From Elusimicrobiota bacterium (GTDB taxonomy: Bacteria; Elusimicrobiota; Elusimicrobia; FEN-1173): a DNA stretch of 64,000 nt. Below are positions 7,955-17,623 of this stretch, piece by piece. The stretch is from the NCBI GenBank assembly GCA_016706425.1, contig JADJJR010000001.1:124001-188000 (forward strand), written 5' to 3'. Position 1 is the stretch's first letter, and each line of letters starts with the position of its first letter. The position numbers and the translations under genes are program-made. The notes beneath the pieces are model-generated. The model saw only the letters and a program-made list of their open reading frames with translations. It had not been told where the DNA came from and searched no databases.

Positions 7955-10427
7955 AACGCAAAACCTCCATGGGGGGCGTGCGCAGGGCCGGAAGGGACAC
8001 GGCGAGCGAAAAGAGTCCCAAAAACAGCGTCGCGGCCGTCAAGCCGACGAACACGGCGGCCCAGGGCGTTTGAAACGGCAGATCCATGACGCCGTGGACC
8101 ACCGCCCCGGCGGCGAGTGACCCCGCGGCCAGGGCGGTGACGGAGGCGGCGGCGCCCCGCCAAAGGAACTCCACGAAAAACACGGCCGCCACGCGGGGGC
8201 CGGTGGCCCCAAGGGTGCGGTAAAGCACCGCCTCCCGGCGCCGTTCGGGCAACGCCGCGAGCAGGCTCGACACGAGCAGCAACAACCCCGCCCCGAACGC
8301 GAACACCCCGACGGCGTTCACCACCCGGGCCAACCGCCCCAGCACGCGGCCCGTCAAGCGCGTCACTTCGGTCACGTCGATGGCCGTGACGTTGGGCATG
8401 TCCCGCGCGAGCTTTTGCTGGAGCGGGGGGATCCGCTCCGGCGGCAAATGGACGCCGCCCATGTGGGTGTGGGGCGCGGCGTCGATCGCCCCCGGACGGA
8501 AATAAAAATAAAAAAACGGCTGACGCACCGTTTGATCGATCGCCCGGAGGGACACCAACGTGGCGGCGACGCGACGCCCCAGAACGCTAAATTCGATTTT
8601 GTCCCCGACGTTGAAACCGAAACGCTCATGGTGCTCGATGAATCCCGAGACCTGCGGCCCCGCCACCTCATCGTCCCACAGGGCTTTCCCCCGGACCACC
8701 GTGTCCGTGGGCAGCAAATCCTCGCCAAAAGTGAGGCCGAACTCCCGGGTGATCCGGTCGCCGTCGCCGCCCCGGCGCCCCGCGATCTCCGCGACGGGCC
8801 GTCCGTTCACGGCCACCACCCGCCCGCGCACCAAGGGAAAAAGGCGGATGGGCACCCCCACAAGCGCCCGAAAAGCGTCCCGCTGCTGCTTTTGAAGGTT
8901 GATGAAAAACACGTTCGGCATGTTTTCGGGAAAAGATTTCACCAGCTGGTCCATCAGGTTCTTTTGTATCAACCCCAGCGCCAACACGGCCGCGAAAGCC
9001 AAACCGAGGGCCACGGCGGAGGCGGTTTGAAAGGCGCCCCGACGGGCCAGCCCCCGCTGGGCCAGACGCGCCGTGAGCGACGCGGGCACCGGGGCGCGGC
9101 GGAGCAGGAACAGAAACCCCTGGACGAAAGCGGTCGCCAACGCCCCGAGGGCGGCCAGGGCCGCGACATAGGCCACGGACAAACCCAGGCGGCCCGTTTG
9201 GAACCAAACCAAAAGCGCGAACACCGGCGCCGCGGCGACGGCGAACAAGACCACGCGCCGGGGGCGCGGCGCCAGGGCGGGCGGGTCCCACGCCAACACC
9301 GCGTTGGGCGAAACGTCAAAGAGGCGGGACAACGGCAACACCGCGAACAGGGCGGTCGACACACCCGCCACCAGGGCCGCCTGGAACAGGGCCGCCCCGG
9401 GGAATCCCAAGAACACATTGACGGGAATCATGTCGCCGTAAAGGGCGGCCAAAAGCAACGACACCGCCCGCCCGAGGACCAGGCCGCCGACCAGGCCAAG
9501 GGCGAGCAACAAACCGCCCCAACAGGCCCACAGGCGGAGAAGAAACCCCCGGGGCGCTCCCAGGGCCAACAGCATGCCCGTCGATCGCATCGCCGCGCCC
9601 AGCGCGGATTGCAGCGCGCTCGCCACCCCGATCCCCCCCAGGGTGAGGGTGAGAAGCGCCAAAAAGCCCAAATACAAGAGCGAGTTTTGGATGAACCGAA
9701 ATACCCCGGGGTTGTCGGTGGTCCAGGTACGCACCTCGGCGCCTTCGGCGGCGGCGCGTCGGCGGGTCTCGCGGTAAAGGGTTTCGACTGAACCTCCCGC
9801 CGGGGCGTTGAGGTAAAGACGGTTGAGACTGCGGCTGCCCGGGGCCAGGAGGCCCGTGGCCTGGAGCCGCTCGAGCGCCAGAAGCACGGTCGGGGCGAAT
9901 TCAAAAAAAGACGCGGGCGCGTCGGTGCGGCCGTCCAAGGTGTCGACGATCGGCAGCGGGAACCCGTTGATGAGCAACCGATCCCCGACGGCGACGTTCC
10001 ACTGGGCGAGGATTTTCGGCGCCACGATCACTCCGTCTTTTAGCCGATCGGCGGTGGGGCGGCCGGACCCGGTGCGGATTTGGCCGTACAGGGGATAATC
10101 CGGCGTGATCCCCGACAGCGTCGCTTGCCCGACCCGTTCCCCCGCCCGAACCATGGACACGGCGTCAACGCTGCGCGCGGCGCGCAGCCCCGGCCAACGG
10201 CCGCGGGCCCAGGTTTCGATTTCGTCCAATAACCCCGGGGTCCCCTCCACCGTCACGTCCGCCGCCCAAAGTTCCCGGGCCTGCTGGCGGACGCCCCGCT
10301 CCACAGCGGCGGAAAACCCCGCCAATCCCAACAGCACCCCCGAACCCAGCGCGACACTCAACGCGAAGAGCGCCGCGTGGATCGGACGGTGGCGGATCTC
10401 ACGCAGGGCGAACCGAAAGGGGGTCAA
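7947..10427 (-). CDS. ybbP: FtsX-type ABC transporter permease (YbbP-like)
   Basis: 826 residues, close to the ~800 of E. coli YbbP. One N-terminal membrane helix is followed by a large periplasmic MacB-like region, then blocks of three to four helices near residues 250-370, 395-470 and at the C-terminus: the duplicated FtsX arrangement. The paired ATPase gene upstream (10424-11098) overlaps by four bases (ATGA). This type VII ABC architecture moves hydrophobic or protein substrates at the inner membrane without being a channel. The adjacent TesA-like lipoprotein mirrors the enteric locus. The substrate is not known from sequence. Confidence 0.82.
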   Translation of the reverse strand: MTPFRFALREIRHRPIHAALFALSVALGSGVLLGLAGFSAAVERGVRQQARELWAADVTVEGTPGLLDEIETWARGRWPGLRAARSVDAVSMVRAGERVGQATLSGITPDYPLYGQIRTGSGRPTADRLKDGVIVAPKILAQWNVAVGDRLLINGFPLPIVDTLDGRTDAPASFFEFAPTVLLALERLQATGLLAPGSRSLNRLYLNAPAGGSVETLYRETRRRAAAEGAEVRTWTTDNPGVFRFIQNSLLYLGFLALLTLTLGGIGVASALQSALGAAMRSTGMLLALGAPRGFLLRLWACWGGLLLALGLVGGLVLGRAVSLLLAALYGDMIPVNVFLGFPGAALFQAALVAGVSTALFAVLPLSRLFDVSPNAVLAWDPPALAPRPRRVVLFAVAAAPVFALLVWFQTGRLGLSVAYVAALAALGALATAFVQGFLFLLRRAPVPASLTARLAQRGLARRGAFQTASAVALGLAFAAVLALGLIQKNLMDQLVKSFPENMPNVFFINLQKQQRDAFRALVGVPIRLFPLVRGRVVAVNGRPVAEIAGRRGGDGDRITREFGLTFGEDLLPTDTVVRGKALWDDEVAGPQVSGFIEHHERFGFNVGDKIEFSVLGRRVAATLVSLRAIDQTVRQPFFYFYFRPGAIDAAPHTHMGGVHLPPERIPPLQQKLARDMPNVTAIDVTEVTRLTGRVLGRLARVVNAVGVFAFGAGLLLLVSSLLAALPERRREAVLYRTLGATGPRVAAVFFVEFLWRGAAASVTALAAGSLAAGAVVHGVMDLPFQTPWAAVFVGLTAATLFLGLFSLAVSLPALRTPPMEVLRYE

Positions 10428-11098
10428 AGGGAGGAAAGGGCGCCGTTTTTCAGCAGCAATCGGCGGTCGGCCCGGGCCGCGATGTCGACGTCGTGGGTGA
10501 CGAGCACCAGGGCGCGCCCGTCCGCCCGGGCGTTGGCCTCCAGGAGATCCAGACCCCGGCGGGCGTTGGCGGCGTCCAAGTTGCCCGTGGGCTCATCGGC
10601 GAAAACAATTTTCGGTTGATTGACGAGGGCGCGCGCCAGGGCGGCGCGCTGTTTTTCCCCGCCGGACAGCTGATCGGGAAAATGCTCCGCCCGGTCGCTC
10701 AGCCCGAGTTTTTCAAGCAGGGCCCGGGCCGGCCCCTCGTTTCCCCGCCCGTCGCGGAACGCGCTCGGCAGGAACACATTCTCCAGGACCGTCAGACTGG
10801 GCACCAGATGGAACGCCTGGAAAACAAACCCGATTTTTTCCCGTCGGATCCGCGCCATTTCCCGTTCCGGGCGCCCGTCCAACCGCTCCCCGTCCAACAG
10901 GATTTCCCCCCCGGTGGGACGATCCAAACCGGCCAGCAGGGACAACAGGGTGGACTTCCCGGAGCCGGAGGCGCCCAAAATCGCGACGAATTCGCCGGAG
11001 GCGATGTCGATGTCGAGTCCGGCCAGGACGTCCAAGGGTCCGCGCGCGGTGGGGTAAGTTTTCCGGAGTCCCCGCGCGCGCAACAACGGACCGTTCAT
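10424..11098 (-). CDS. ybbA: ABC transporter ATP-binding protein (YbbA/LolD family)
   Basis: 224 residues, standard for the LolD/MacB ATPase group. Walker A is GASGSGKST near residues 37-45, the signature is LSGGEKQR, and Walker B runs VFADEPTGNLD, followed by the switch histidine in LVTHD. The phrase FVFQAFHLVPSLTVLENV is typical of the LolD/YbbA branch. It powers the FtsX-like permease encoded just downstream with an ATGA overlap. The start is ATG 11098. Four bases separate it from the carbonic anhydrase gene upstream. Confidence 0.87.
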   Translation of the reverse strand: MNGPLLRARGLRKTYPTARGPLDVLAGLDIDIASGEFVAILGASGSGKSTLLSLLAGLDRPTGGEILLDGERLDGRPEREMARIRREKIGFVFQAFHLVPSLTVLENVFLPSAFRDGRGNEGPARALLEKLGLSDRAEHFPDQLSGGEKQRAALARALVNQPKIVFADEPTGNLDAANARRGLDLLEANARADGRALVLVTHDVDIAARADRRLLLKNGALSSL

Positions 11099-11102
11099 GG
11101 GA

Positions 11103-11714
11103 TCAGGAACGCCGGGGAACGTCCGCGAGCGCGCGAAGCAAACCGTCGCGCAGATCGTAAATCAATCCGTGCACGGTGAGCGATTGGCCGCGCCGGCGGG
11201 CGTCCTGGACGATGGTGGTTTGACAAACGTTGTTCACCTGCTCAATGACATTGAGTTCGCAGAGGGTGTCCCAGGGTCGCCTCGACCGGGCGAGCCGTCC
11301 GGCGTAACGTTCGCCAACGTCTTGGACGTGGCGCAACCAATTGTCGATGAGGCCTTGGCGTCGGTTTTTGAGCGCGGCGGCGATGCCCCCGCACCCGTAG
11401 TGCCCGCAAACAATCACGTGCTTGACCTTCAAAACATCCACGGCGTATTGGAGCGTCGAGAGACAATTGAGGTCGGTGTGGACCACGACGTTGGCCACGT
11501 TGCGGTGGACGAAAAGTTCCCCCGGCAGGAGGCCGACGATTTCGTTGGCGGGGACACGGCTGTCCGAGCAACCAATCCAAAAATAGCGGGGGTTTTGCTG
11601 GCGCGTGAGCCGGGAAAAAAAATGGGGGTCCCGACGAACGGTGTCCTCCGCCCAGGCCCGGTTGTTGGCGAAGAGTTCCGGGATGCCCCGGGGCCGCGCG
11701 CGGGCGGGGGCCAT
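11103..11714 (-). CDS. can: Beta-class carbonic anhydrase
   Basis: 203 residues from ATG 11714. Zinc ligands are present in GCSDSRVP (Cys, with the Asp/Arg dyad) and in VCGHYGCGG (His and Cys), the signatures of beta carbonic anhydrases that interconvert CO2 and bicarbonate. The upstream start at 11906 would extend the protein into the ettA coding region and adds an Arg/Pro-rich tail with no family match, so I reject it. The ATG overlaps the ettA stop by one base (TGATG), indicating translational coupling to ettA. Confidence 0.88.
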   Translation of the reverse strand: MAPARARPRGIPELFANNRAWAEDTVRRDPHFFSRLTRQQNPRYFWIGCSDSRVPANEIVGLLPGELFVHRNVANVVVHTDLNCLSTLQYAVDVLKVKHVIVCGHYGCGGIAAALKNRRQGLIDNWLRHVQDVGERYAGRLARSRRPWDTLCELNVIEQVNNVCQTTIVQDARRRGQSLTVHGLIYDLRDGLLRALADVPRRS

Positions 11715-13387
11715 CAGCGGAGGGACAACTTTTTGTATTTCGACCGCCGGTTCAATTCCTGGCCTCCGGTTTCTTCGATATGCTTCGCGTGGTACTCCTC
11801 GAAGTTGCCGTCGAACCAGCGCAGTTTGCCGTCGCCTTCGAAAACCAGGAGATGGGTGCACACCCGGTCCAGGAAAAACCGGTCGTGGCTGATCACCAGC
11901 ACGCAACCCGAGAAATCCAGCAGGGCGTCCTCCAGCGCGCGGATCGTGTCGACGTCGAGGTCGTTGGTGGGTTCGTCGAGCAAAAGCACGTTGCCGCCCG
12001 TCAACATTTGTTTGGCCAGATGGAGGCGGTTGCGTTCTCCGCCGGAGAGGCTGCCCACCTTTTTTTGTTGGTCCACCCCGCGGAAATTGAAGCGCGTCAG
12101 GTAGACCCGGGCGGGGACTTGTTTGCCGCCGATGTTCAAAACGTCAACCCCGCCGGAGATTTCCTGGAAGACGTTGTTCGTGGGGGTCAGGGTTTCCCGT
12201 TTTTGATCGACGTAGGAAAAGACGACCGACTCGCCGACCTCCAGTTGGCCCGCGTCGGGCTTTTCCTGGCCGGTGATCATGCGGAACAGGGTCGTTTTGC
12301 CCACCCCGTTGGGGCCGACCAATCCGACGATGGCCCCCCGGGGCACATCGAAGGAGACGTTGGCGAGGAGCTGGATTTCGCCGTACCCCTTGGACAACCC
12401 GGCGGCGCGGATGACCTTCGTGCCCAGGGCCGGGCCGGGCACCACTTCGATGTCGAGGCTGTCGGCGTGGATTTCGTGCTTCTGGGCGGCCAAACTCTCG
12501 TAGGCGGTCACGCGGGCTTTGTTCTTGGTCCGCCGACCCGAGGGCGTTTGGCGCAGCCATTCCAATTCCTTTTGCAGGTGTTTTTGCATCGCCGAAGCGC
12601 GCTTGTCCTCGACGGCGCCGCGTTTGGCTTTGGCCTCCAGCCACTTGGCGTAGTTCCCTTCAAAGGGGATGCCTTTGCCGTGGTCCAATTCCAAAATCCA
12701 TTGGGTGATGTTGTCGAGAAAGTATCGGTCGTGGGTCACGACGATGACGTTGCCCGGATACTCTTTCAGCGTCTGCTCCAACCAAGCGACGGTTTCGGCG
12801 TCGAGGTGGTTGGTGGGCTCGTCCAAAAGCAACATGTCGGGCTTTTTCAAAAGCAGTTTGCAGAGGGCCACCCGCCGCGCCTCGCCGCCCGAGAGCACCC
12901 GGCAGGGCGTGTCGTCGGGGGGCAACACCAGGGCGTCCATGGCCACGTCGACGTGGCGCTTCAGGTTCCAACCGTCGACGGCTTCGATTCTTTCTTGAAG
13001 TTTACCCATGCGCTCGAGTGCCTTTTCCATCTCCTCGGCCGAGAGCTCGCCCGACATGCTTTCGGACACCTTGTCGTATTCGGCCAGAAGGGACTTCACG
13101 TCGGCGAAGGCTTCCTCGACTTCTTCGCGGACCGTTTTGTTGTTGTCGAGGCGGGGTTCCTGAGGCAGGTAGCCGAGGGTGGCGCCTTTCTTGAGCTCGG
13201 CTTTGCCCATAAAATCCTTTTCCTCCCCCGCCATGATGCGCAACAAGGTCGATTTGCCGGAACCGTTTTCGCCCACAATGCCGATTTTCGCCTTATGGTA
13301 AAACGACAGGTAAATGCCCTCGAACAATTTTTTGGGTCCGAAGGATTTGGATAGGTCTTCCAGGGTGTAGATATATTCGCCGGCCAT
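11714..13387 (-). CDS. ettA: Energy-dependent translational throttle protein EttA (ABC-F)
   Basis: 557 residues, the length of E. coli EttA (555). There are two ABC domains: Walker A GENGSGKST (about 39-47) and GPNGVGKTT (about 340), signatures LSGGEARR and LSGGERNR, and Walker B LLLDEPTNHLD and LLLDEPTNDLD. The linker is charged. The segment ELEWLRQTPSGRRTKNKAR matches the EttA arm and linker region. EttA binds the ribosomal E site and gates elongation according to the ADP/ATP ratio. A TATAAT box lies 30 bases upstream of the ATG, so the gene can be transcribed on its own. Confidence 0.93.
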   Translation of the reverse strand: MAGEYIYTLEDLSKSFGPKKLFEGIYLSFYHKAKIGIVGENGSGKSTLLRIMAGEEKDFMGKAELKKGATLGYLPQEPRLDNNKTVREEVEEAFADVKSLLAEYDKVSESMSGELSAEEMEKALERMGKLQERIEAVDGWNLKRHVDVAMDALVLPPDDTPCRVLSGGEARRVALCKLLLKKPDMLLLDEPTNHLDAETVAWLEQTLKEYPGNVIVVTHDRYFLDNITQWILELDHGKGIPFEGNYAKWLEAKAKRGAVEDKRASAMQKHLQKELEWLRQTPSGRRTKNKARVTAYESLAAQKHEIHADSLDIEVVPGPALGTKVIRAAGLSKGYGEIQLLANVSFDVPRGAIVGLVGPNGVGKTTLFRMITGQEKPDAGQLEVGESVVFSYVDQKRETLTPTNNVFQEISGGVDVLNIGGKQVPARVYLTRFNFRGVDQQKKVGSLSGGERNRLHLAKQMLTGGNVLLLDEPTNDLDVDTIRALEDALLDFSGCVLVISHDRFFLDRVCTHLLVFEGDGKLRWFDGNFEEYHAKHIEETGGQELNRRSKYKKLSLR

Positions 13388-13417
13388 GGGTGCCTCGCTT
13401 AGGGAATCAAAGAGACT

Positions 13418-13423
13418 ATTATA
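13418..13423 (-). promoter_or_regulatory. Putative -10 box for ettA
   Basis: On the minus strand this reads GATATAATAG with a perfect TATAAT, in the 41-base gap between the VanY-like gene and ettA. Predicted initiation is near 13411, about 24 bases before the ATG. No good -35 is visible at 16-18 bases (GCCTTT or CCTTTC). Confidence 0.5.
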
Positions 13424-13428
13424 TCAGG

Positions 13429-13974
13429 TCAGTCGGGGTGAAAGGCGCCCCGGGCGTCGGCGTCGCCCACAAAGCGCCAATGCCAGGGTTCGTAATTCAC
13501 CCCCTGGGGGTTGCCCTTGGGAAACGAAAGTTCAAAACCGTGGGCGGCGGCGTTTTTCACCAACCAGGCAAAGACGGGGGTGTTTTCAAAAGCGGTATCG
13601 ATGTCCGTGGCGGGCCGGTCCCCGTCCCCCAGGTCCAGGGTCCAGCCGGTGTGGTGTTCCGAATGGCCCGGGGGCGCCACCCAGCGGGCGGCCTTCCGTT
13701 CCGAACCGTACCGCCGAACCGCTCGTTTAAAAAGGCCCCGCTGATAAACCAGGGGACGAAACCCGGAAATGGGGATCAAAGACAGACCCTCCGCCCCGGC
13801 CGCCGCGACCATGGCTTGAAAGGCTGTGGCCGCCGAGGCCCGCAATTGAACCACGCGACCGGTGGAGCGATAGAGCCCCGCAGCGGCGAGGCCCTCGGGG
13901 GAGGCTTCGGCATAGCGTCGATGGCCAAACCGTTCTTCCGCCGCCGCGGGGGCAACCAGGGACACCGCCAACAA
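13429..13974 (-). CDS. D-alanyl-D-alanine carboxypeptidase, VanY/M15B type
   Basis: About 181 residues. M15B zinc-peptidase motifs are all visible: ISGFRP, SEHHTGWTLDLGD (first His and Asp ligands) and EPWHWRFVG (last catalytic Glu and His ligand). These enzymes remove the terminal D-Ala from peptidoglycan stem peptides. I use TTG 13974; the reading frame stays open upstream without a standard start and reads like the beginning of the signal peptide. The visible N-terminus (LLAVSLVAPAAAEERF) is a signal peptide core, so the enzyme acts in the periplasm. The upstream gene ends two bases before, implying coupling. No resistance role is implied. Confidence 0.82.
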   Translation of the reverse strand: MLAVSLVAPAAAEERFGHRRYAEASPEGLAAAGLYRSTGRVVQLRASAATAFQAMVAAAGAEGLSLIPISGFRPLVYQRGLFKRAVRRYGSERKAARWVAPPGHSEHHTGWTLDLGDGDRPATDIDTAFENTPVFAWLVKNAAAHGFELSFPKGNPQGVNYEPWHWRFVGDADARGAFHPD

Positions 13975-13976
13975 GG

Positions 13977-15218
13977 TTAAGGCAACACGGTTTGGAATTG
14001 GACGACCCCCCCATCGAAAGAAAATATTTTTTCGGCTTCGTCGTTGTCCATTTCCACATTGGCGGCCACGACAAAACAGTTCCCCGGCGCTTTCTTCCAG
14101 CGAAGCGCGACCAAGGCGCGGTTTTGTGTGCGCGGGCGCAAATCCTCACTCCCGCCCCGCCGAATTCGCCCCGATTGGCTGTCTAACCAATAGGACGCTT
14201 CACCGCTCCACCCGCTTCCAAACCGGGGCAAATAGGACACACCCACAATACGGTCGCGGAGGACAAAAAACTCATTCAACCCGGGGGAGCCTGCAAACGT
14301 TTGGCGCCCCCGAAAAACGGCCGGCGCGGCCGTCAGCCGAATCGCCGCGTTGGACAGATGTTTCTCCAGGTGAAAGATCGACCGAAAAGACTCTTCGCTC
14401 ACAGAGCGGTCTTCACCGGGCCGGGCGGGATCGTACACCACGGATCCCGCGTGGCGGCTGTATTCCCATTCACCACCGCCCGTCCACTCCCCGAATCGCC
14501 CGGACGCGTCCATGGACAGCGCCCGTCGTTCCCCGGTTTCCACGTATTTTTCAGCCCCCGGAGCGAAGTCTTCGTGTTCCAATTCCCATCGGCGCGCCCA
14601 CCGACCGTCCAACCCGAACCAGAGGCGGTCCGATTGCCAAACCGCTTCCACCCGGCCTTCCCGGGGAAAGGTTCGATAGGCGCGGCGGTGGTCCTCGGTC
14701 ACGGAGGTGTTTTTGTAGGCGTAATTTGTGTCAAAACCCGGCCAAAGAATGGACGCGCGAACAAACCGATCCTCCCGCCGACGCCACGCGGTCGAAAACC
14801 CGAGGGAGGCCTCGGCCTTGTGGAAGGCGGGAGCCCCCACCACCCCGACGGCCCAAGGCCCGGCCAATCGGTGTTCAATCTCCAGGAGGCTGCGCTCTTC
14901 CTTGCCCGACAGCCCCAGATCGCGTTCTCGACGAAACCGAGCCGTCCATCGGGCCCCGAAAGGGACACGGAGTTTGATGTCCTCGCGGACCTGAAGATGC
15001 CGGATGTTGAGGGAGCCGCCGGTGACGCGAAGGCCGGTGCCGACCGCCCGGAAATCGGCGCGGTCGTCGGGGTCCCAGGCGTTGGACAAGCGGTCCAAGG
15101 CGTACTCGGCGTTGAAATCGTAAAGGTTGTAAAAGGAAGGACCCGGGGACACCGCCCAGGCCGACCCCGCGGCCAAGAGAAGCGCCGCCGCGCCGACCGT
15201 TCGGCGGAGTCGGTTCAA
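13977..15218 (-). CDS. Secreted, probable outer-membrane beta-barrel protein
   Basis: About 413 residues. I choose TTG 15218 because it forms a TTGA overlap with the DUF2784 stop and opens directly into a signal peptide (LNRLRRTVGAAALLLAAGSAWA). The ATG at 15332 would bury that signal under 38 residues. The mature part is rich in Arg, Trp, Tyr and Phe in alternating patterns (for example WTARFRRERDLGLSG, REDRFVRASILWPGF) ending in ALVALRWKKAP, which suggests antiparallel strands of an outer-membrane barrel. I recognise no named family. A VanY-type peptidase follows immediately. Confidence 0.55.
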   Translation of the reverse strand: MNRLRRTVGAAALLLAAGSAWAVSPGPSFYNLYDFNAEYALDRLSNAWDPDDRADFRAVGTGLRVTGGSLNIRHLQVREDIKLRVPFGARWTARFRRERDLGLSGKEERSLLEIEHRLAGPWAVGVVGAPAFHKAEASLGFSTAWRRREDRFVRASILWPGFDTNYAYKNTSVTEDHRRAYRTFPREGRVEAVWQSDRLWFGLDGRWARRWELEHEDFAPGAEKYVETGERRALSMDASGRFGEWTGGGEWEYSRHAGSVVYDPARPGEDRSVSEESFRSIFHLEKHLSNAAIRLTAAPAVFRGRQTFAGSPGLNEFFVLRDRIVGVSYLPRFGSGWSGEASYWLDSQSGRIRRGGSEDLRPRTQNRALVALRWKKAPGNCFVVAANVEMDNDEAEKIFSFDGGVVQFQTVLP

Positions 15219-15592
15219 GCGGCTTTCGATCGCGCTTTTTCCCGGACCCACCAATAGATATAGACGGCGGTCCAAAACAAGGTCCACGCCGTCATCCCCC
15301 AAACCACGTGTTTCTGGGTCAAGTCCCACCACAGCATGGGCCCGATGTAGCGAACGATGAAGCCCGTGCTGTACGTGGTGGTCGGATCATAATGGAAGCG
15401 GAGGGCGTTTTCAAAATTGGTCATGGGGCAGTAAAAACCGCCGGCGAACACAAAAAAAGCCCACCACAGACTGATCAAGTGCACGACGCGGAACCACCGA
15501 TATCGCCAGGCGAAAATCGGGCCGCCGACGATGTAGGCGACGTTGAGAGCGTGGAAAATCAACACGCTGTCGGCCAGAAATTTGTAAAGCAT
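15215..15592 (-). CDS. DUF2784 family membrane protein
   Basis: 125 residues with about four hydrophobic segments. The pattern LADSVLIFHALNVAYIVGGPI, FYCPMTNFEN and YSTGFIVRYIGPMLW follows the DUF2784 profile (LAD..V..H, CPLT..EN, GFI..Y). The function of this small inner-membrane family is unknown. The gene abuts the UgpC-like ATPase gene with no spacing and overlaps the next gene by TTGA, so all three share a transcript. Nothing suggests a link to sugar uptake. Confidence 0.75.
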   Translation of the reverse strand: MLYKFLADSVLIFHALNVAYIVGGPIFAWRYRWFRVVHLISLWWAFFVFAGGFYCPMTNFENALRFHYDPTTTYSTGFIVRYIGPMLWWDLTQKHVVWGMTAWTLFWTAVYIYWWVREKARSKAA

Positions 15593-16750
<1,158 letters not shown>

Positions 16751-16816
16751 ACGTCGATGAAGCCCCCTGAAACGATTGATCTTAAAGGCCGCCCCTCCCA
16801 GAAAGGCCTCGGTTCG

Positions 16817-16844
16817 ATTCTAACACTTCCCACATTCAAATCAA
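16817..16844 (-). promoter_or_regulatory. Putative promoter of the ugpC operon
   Basis: On the minus strand TTGATT (16844-16839), 16 bases, then TAGAAT (16822-16817) preceded by TGT, an extended -10. Initiation would fall near 16810, about 60 bases before the ugpC ATG. The -35 begins at the outer edge of the inverted repeat around the tRNA. Confidence 0.45.
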
Positions 16845-16940
16845 CACACGAAAATGGCCCGTACGGGATTCGAACCCGTGATCTCCGCCTTGAGAGGGCG
16901 GCGTCCTAGGCCGCTAGACGAACGGGCCATTTTCGTGTGT
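16844..16940. repeat. 19-bp perfect inverted repeat enclosing tRNA-Glu
   Basis: Bases 16844-16862 and 16922-16940 are exact reverse complements (19 of 19). Seven pairs are the tRNA acceptor stem, one is the discriminator opposite base -1, and the outer eleven extend the stem into both flanks. The precursor RNA could therefore fold with an acceptor stem of 19 pairs. Confidence 0.85.
16855..16928 (-). tRNA. tRNA-Glu (anticodon CTC)
   Basis: 74 bases with a complete cloverleaf: acceptor GGCCCGT/ACGGGCC, a D arm of 17 bases containing TAGCGGCCTAGG, anticodon stem CCGCC/GGCGG around loop CTCTCAA, and T arm ACGGG-TTCGAAT-CCCGT. The loop places CTC at positions 34-36, which reads GAG (glutamate). 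The discriminator is A. The 3' CCA is not encoded and must be added after transcription. Both flanks are complementary to each other (see the inverted repeat entry). Confidence 0.95.
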
Positions 16941-16972
16941 CAAATTTCCAACATGCCTCCGCCTTGCGCGGA

Positions 16973-16996
16973 AGCGGATGACTTTCGTCATCCGCT
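16973..16996. repeat. Hairpin upstream of tRNA-Glu
   Basis: A perfect 10-bp stem (AGCGGATGAC / GTCATCCGCT) around a TTTC loop, in the leader between the putative tRNA promoter and the tRNA. No T run follows on either strand, so it does not look like an intrinsic terminator. A second stem is possible between 17015-17021 (CTCCGCC) and 17040-17046 (GGCGGAG). Confidence 0.7.
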
Positions 16997-17107
16997 AAAT
17001 CCGGGGGCCTTCCCCTCCGCCACGCGGGGGAGCGTCGAGGGCGGAGTCCCTTCCTGCGACTCATCGTACGGGCCCATGGATGTCAAAGGTCGACCGGCGA
17101 GGGGTTC

Positions 17108-17136
17108 ATTATACCGTCGGAGACCATGGAAGTAAA
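17108..17136 (-). promoter_or_regulatory. Putative promoter for tRNA-Glu transcript
   Basis: Minus strand: TTTACT (17136-17131), 17 bases, TATAAT (17113-17108). Initiation near 17101 would give a leader of about 170 bases before the mature tRNA 5' end, unusually long for a single tRNA and containing two hairpins. The 241-base gap 16929-17169 otherwise holds no gene I can support. Confidence 0.5.
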
Positions 17137-17169
17137 GCGGTTTTCGATTCCCGGCCCCGGGCGCGTCGG

Positions 17170-17613
17170 TCAGGCGTCGGGGATGTCCGGTTCCACCAAT
17201 GGGGTCAGCAAAGTCAGGGATTCTTGCCAGCCCAAATAACAGGCCTCCAAGGGAATGACCGGGGAGATGCCCTCCTGGGTGATCCGAACCTCGGTTCCGC
17301 AGCGAACCTTCTTTAATTCAATGGTGGTTTTCATTTCGCCGGGCAAGCCCGGGGCCTCGAAGGCGTCGATGCGCACAATCCGTTGGCCGGGGACCAATTC
17401 CAAGTAAGTCCCCCCGAAGGAATGGCTGTTTTGCGTCGAAAAGTTGGTAAAGGACATCTTGTAGGTGCCCCCCACCCGGGCGTCGAGATGGTGCACCCGG
17501 CCGGTGAACCCGTGCGGGGGAAGCCATTTGCACATCGCCCCGGGATCCAAAAAGGCCCGGTAAATTTTGTCCGGCGCGGCCCGCAGGACTCGATGCAAAC
17601 GAACCGTGGACAT
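17170..17613 (-). CDS. SRPBCC/AHSA1-type ligand-binding domain protein
   Basis: 147 residues spanning one helix-grip START-like domain: VLRAAPDKIYRAFLDPGAMCKWLPP at the start, GGTYKMSF in the middle, and the C-terminal helix LGWQESLTLLTPLVEP. This is the Aha1/SRPBCC pattern of small hydrophobic-ligand binders. Its function is unknown. It lies ten bases downstream of the radical-SAM gene on the same strand, so it may handle a lipid-like product or substrate, but that is only context. Confidence 0.75.
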   Translation of the reverse strand: MSTVRLHRVLRAAPDKIYRAFLDPGAMCKWLPPHGFTGRVHHLDARVGGTYKMSFTNFSTQNSHSFGGTYLELVPGQRIVRIDAFEAPGLPGEMKTTIELKKVRCGTEVRITQEGISPVIPLEACYLGWQESLTLLTPLVEPDIPDA

Positions 17614-17623
17614 GTCCTCCCCC

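Noticed and set aside
11780..13354. 524-codon plus-strand frame opposite ettA
   Set aside because: Mirror of EttA codons; no independent signal such as a ribosome-binding site or domain.
13429..13974. Vancomycin-resistance VanY
   Set aside because: The M15B family is a normal part of peptidoglycan turnover; no vanRS, vanHAX or related genes are nearby.
16951..17060. Small protein gene upstream of the tRNA on the minus strand (about 29 codons from ATGGGCCCGTAC)
   Set aside because: Very short, no ribosome-binding site, ends inside a hairpin; cannot be supported.
16940..17100. Mobile MITE/REP-like element beside tRNA-Glu
   Set aside because: Hairpins are present, but there are no terminal repeats with target duplication, and no second copy was noticed in the window.
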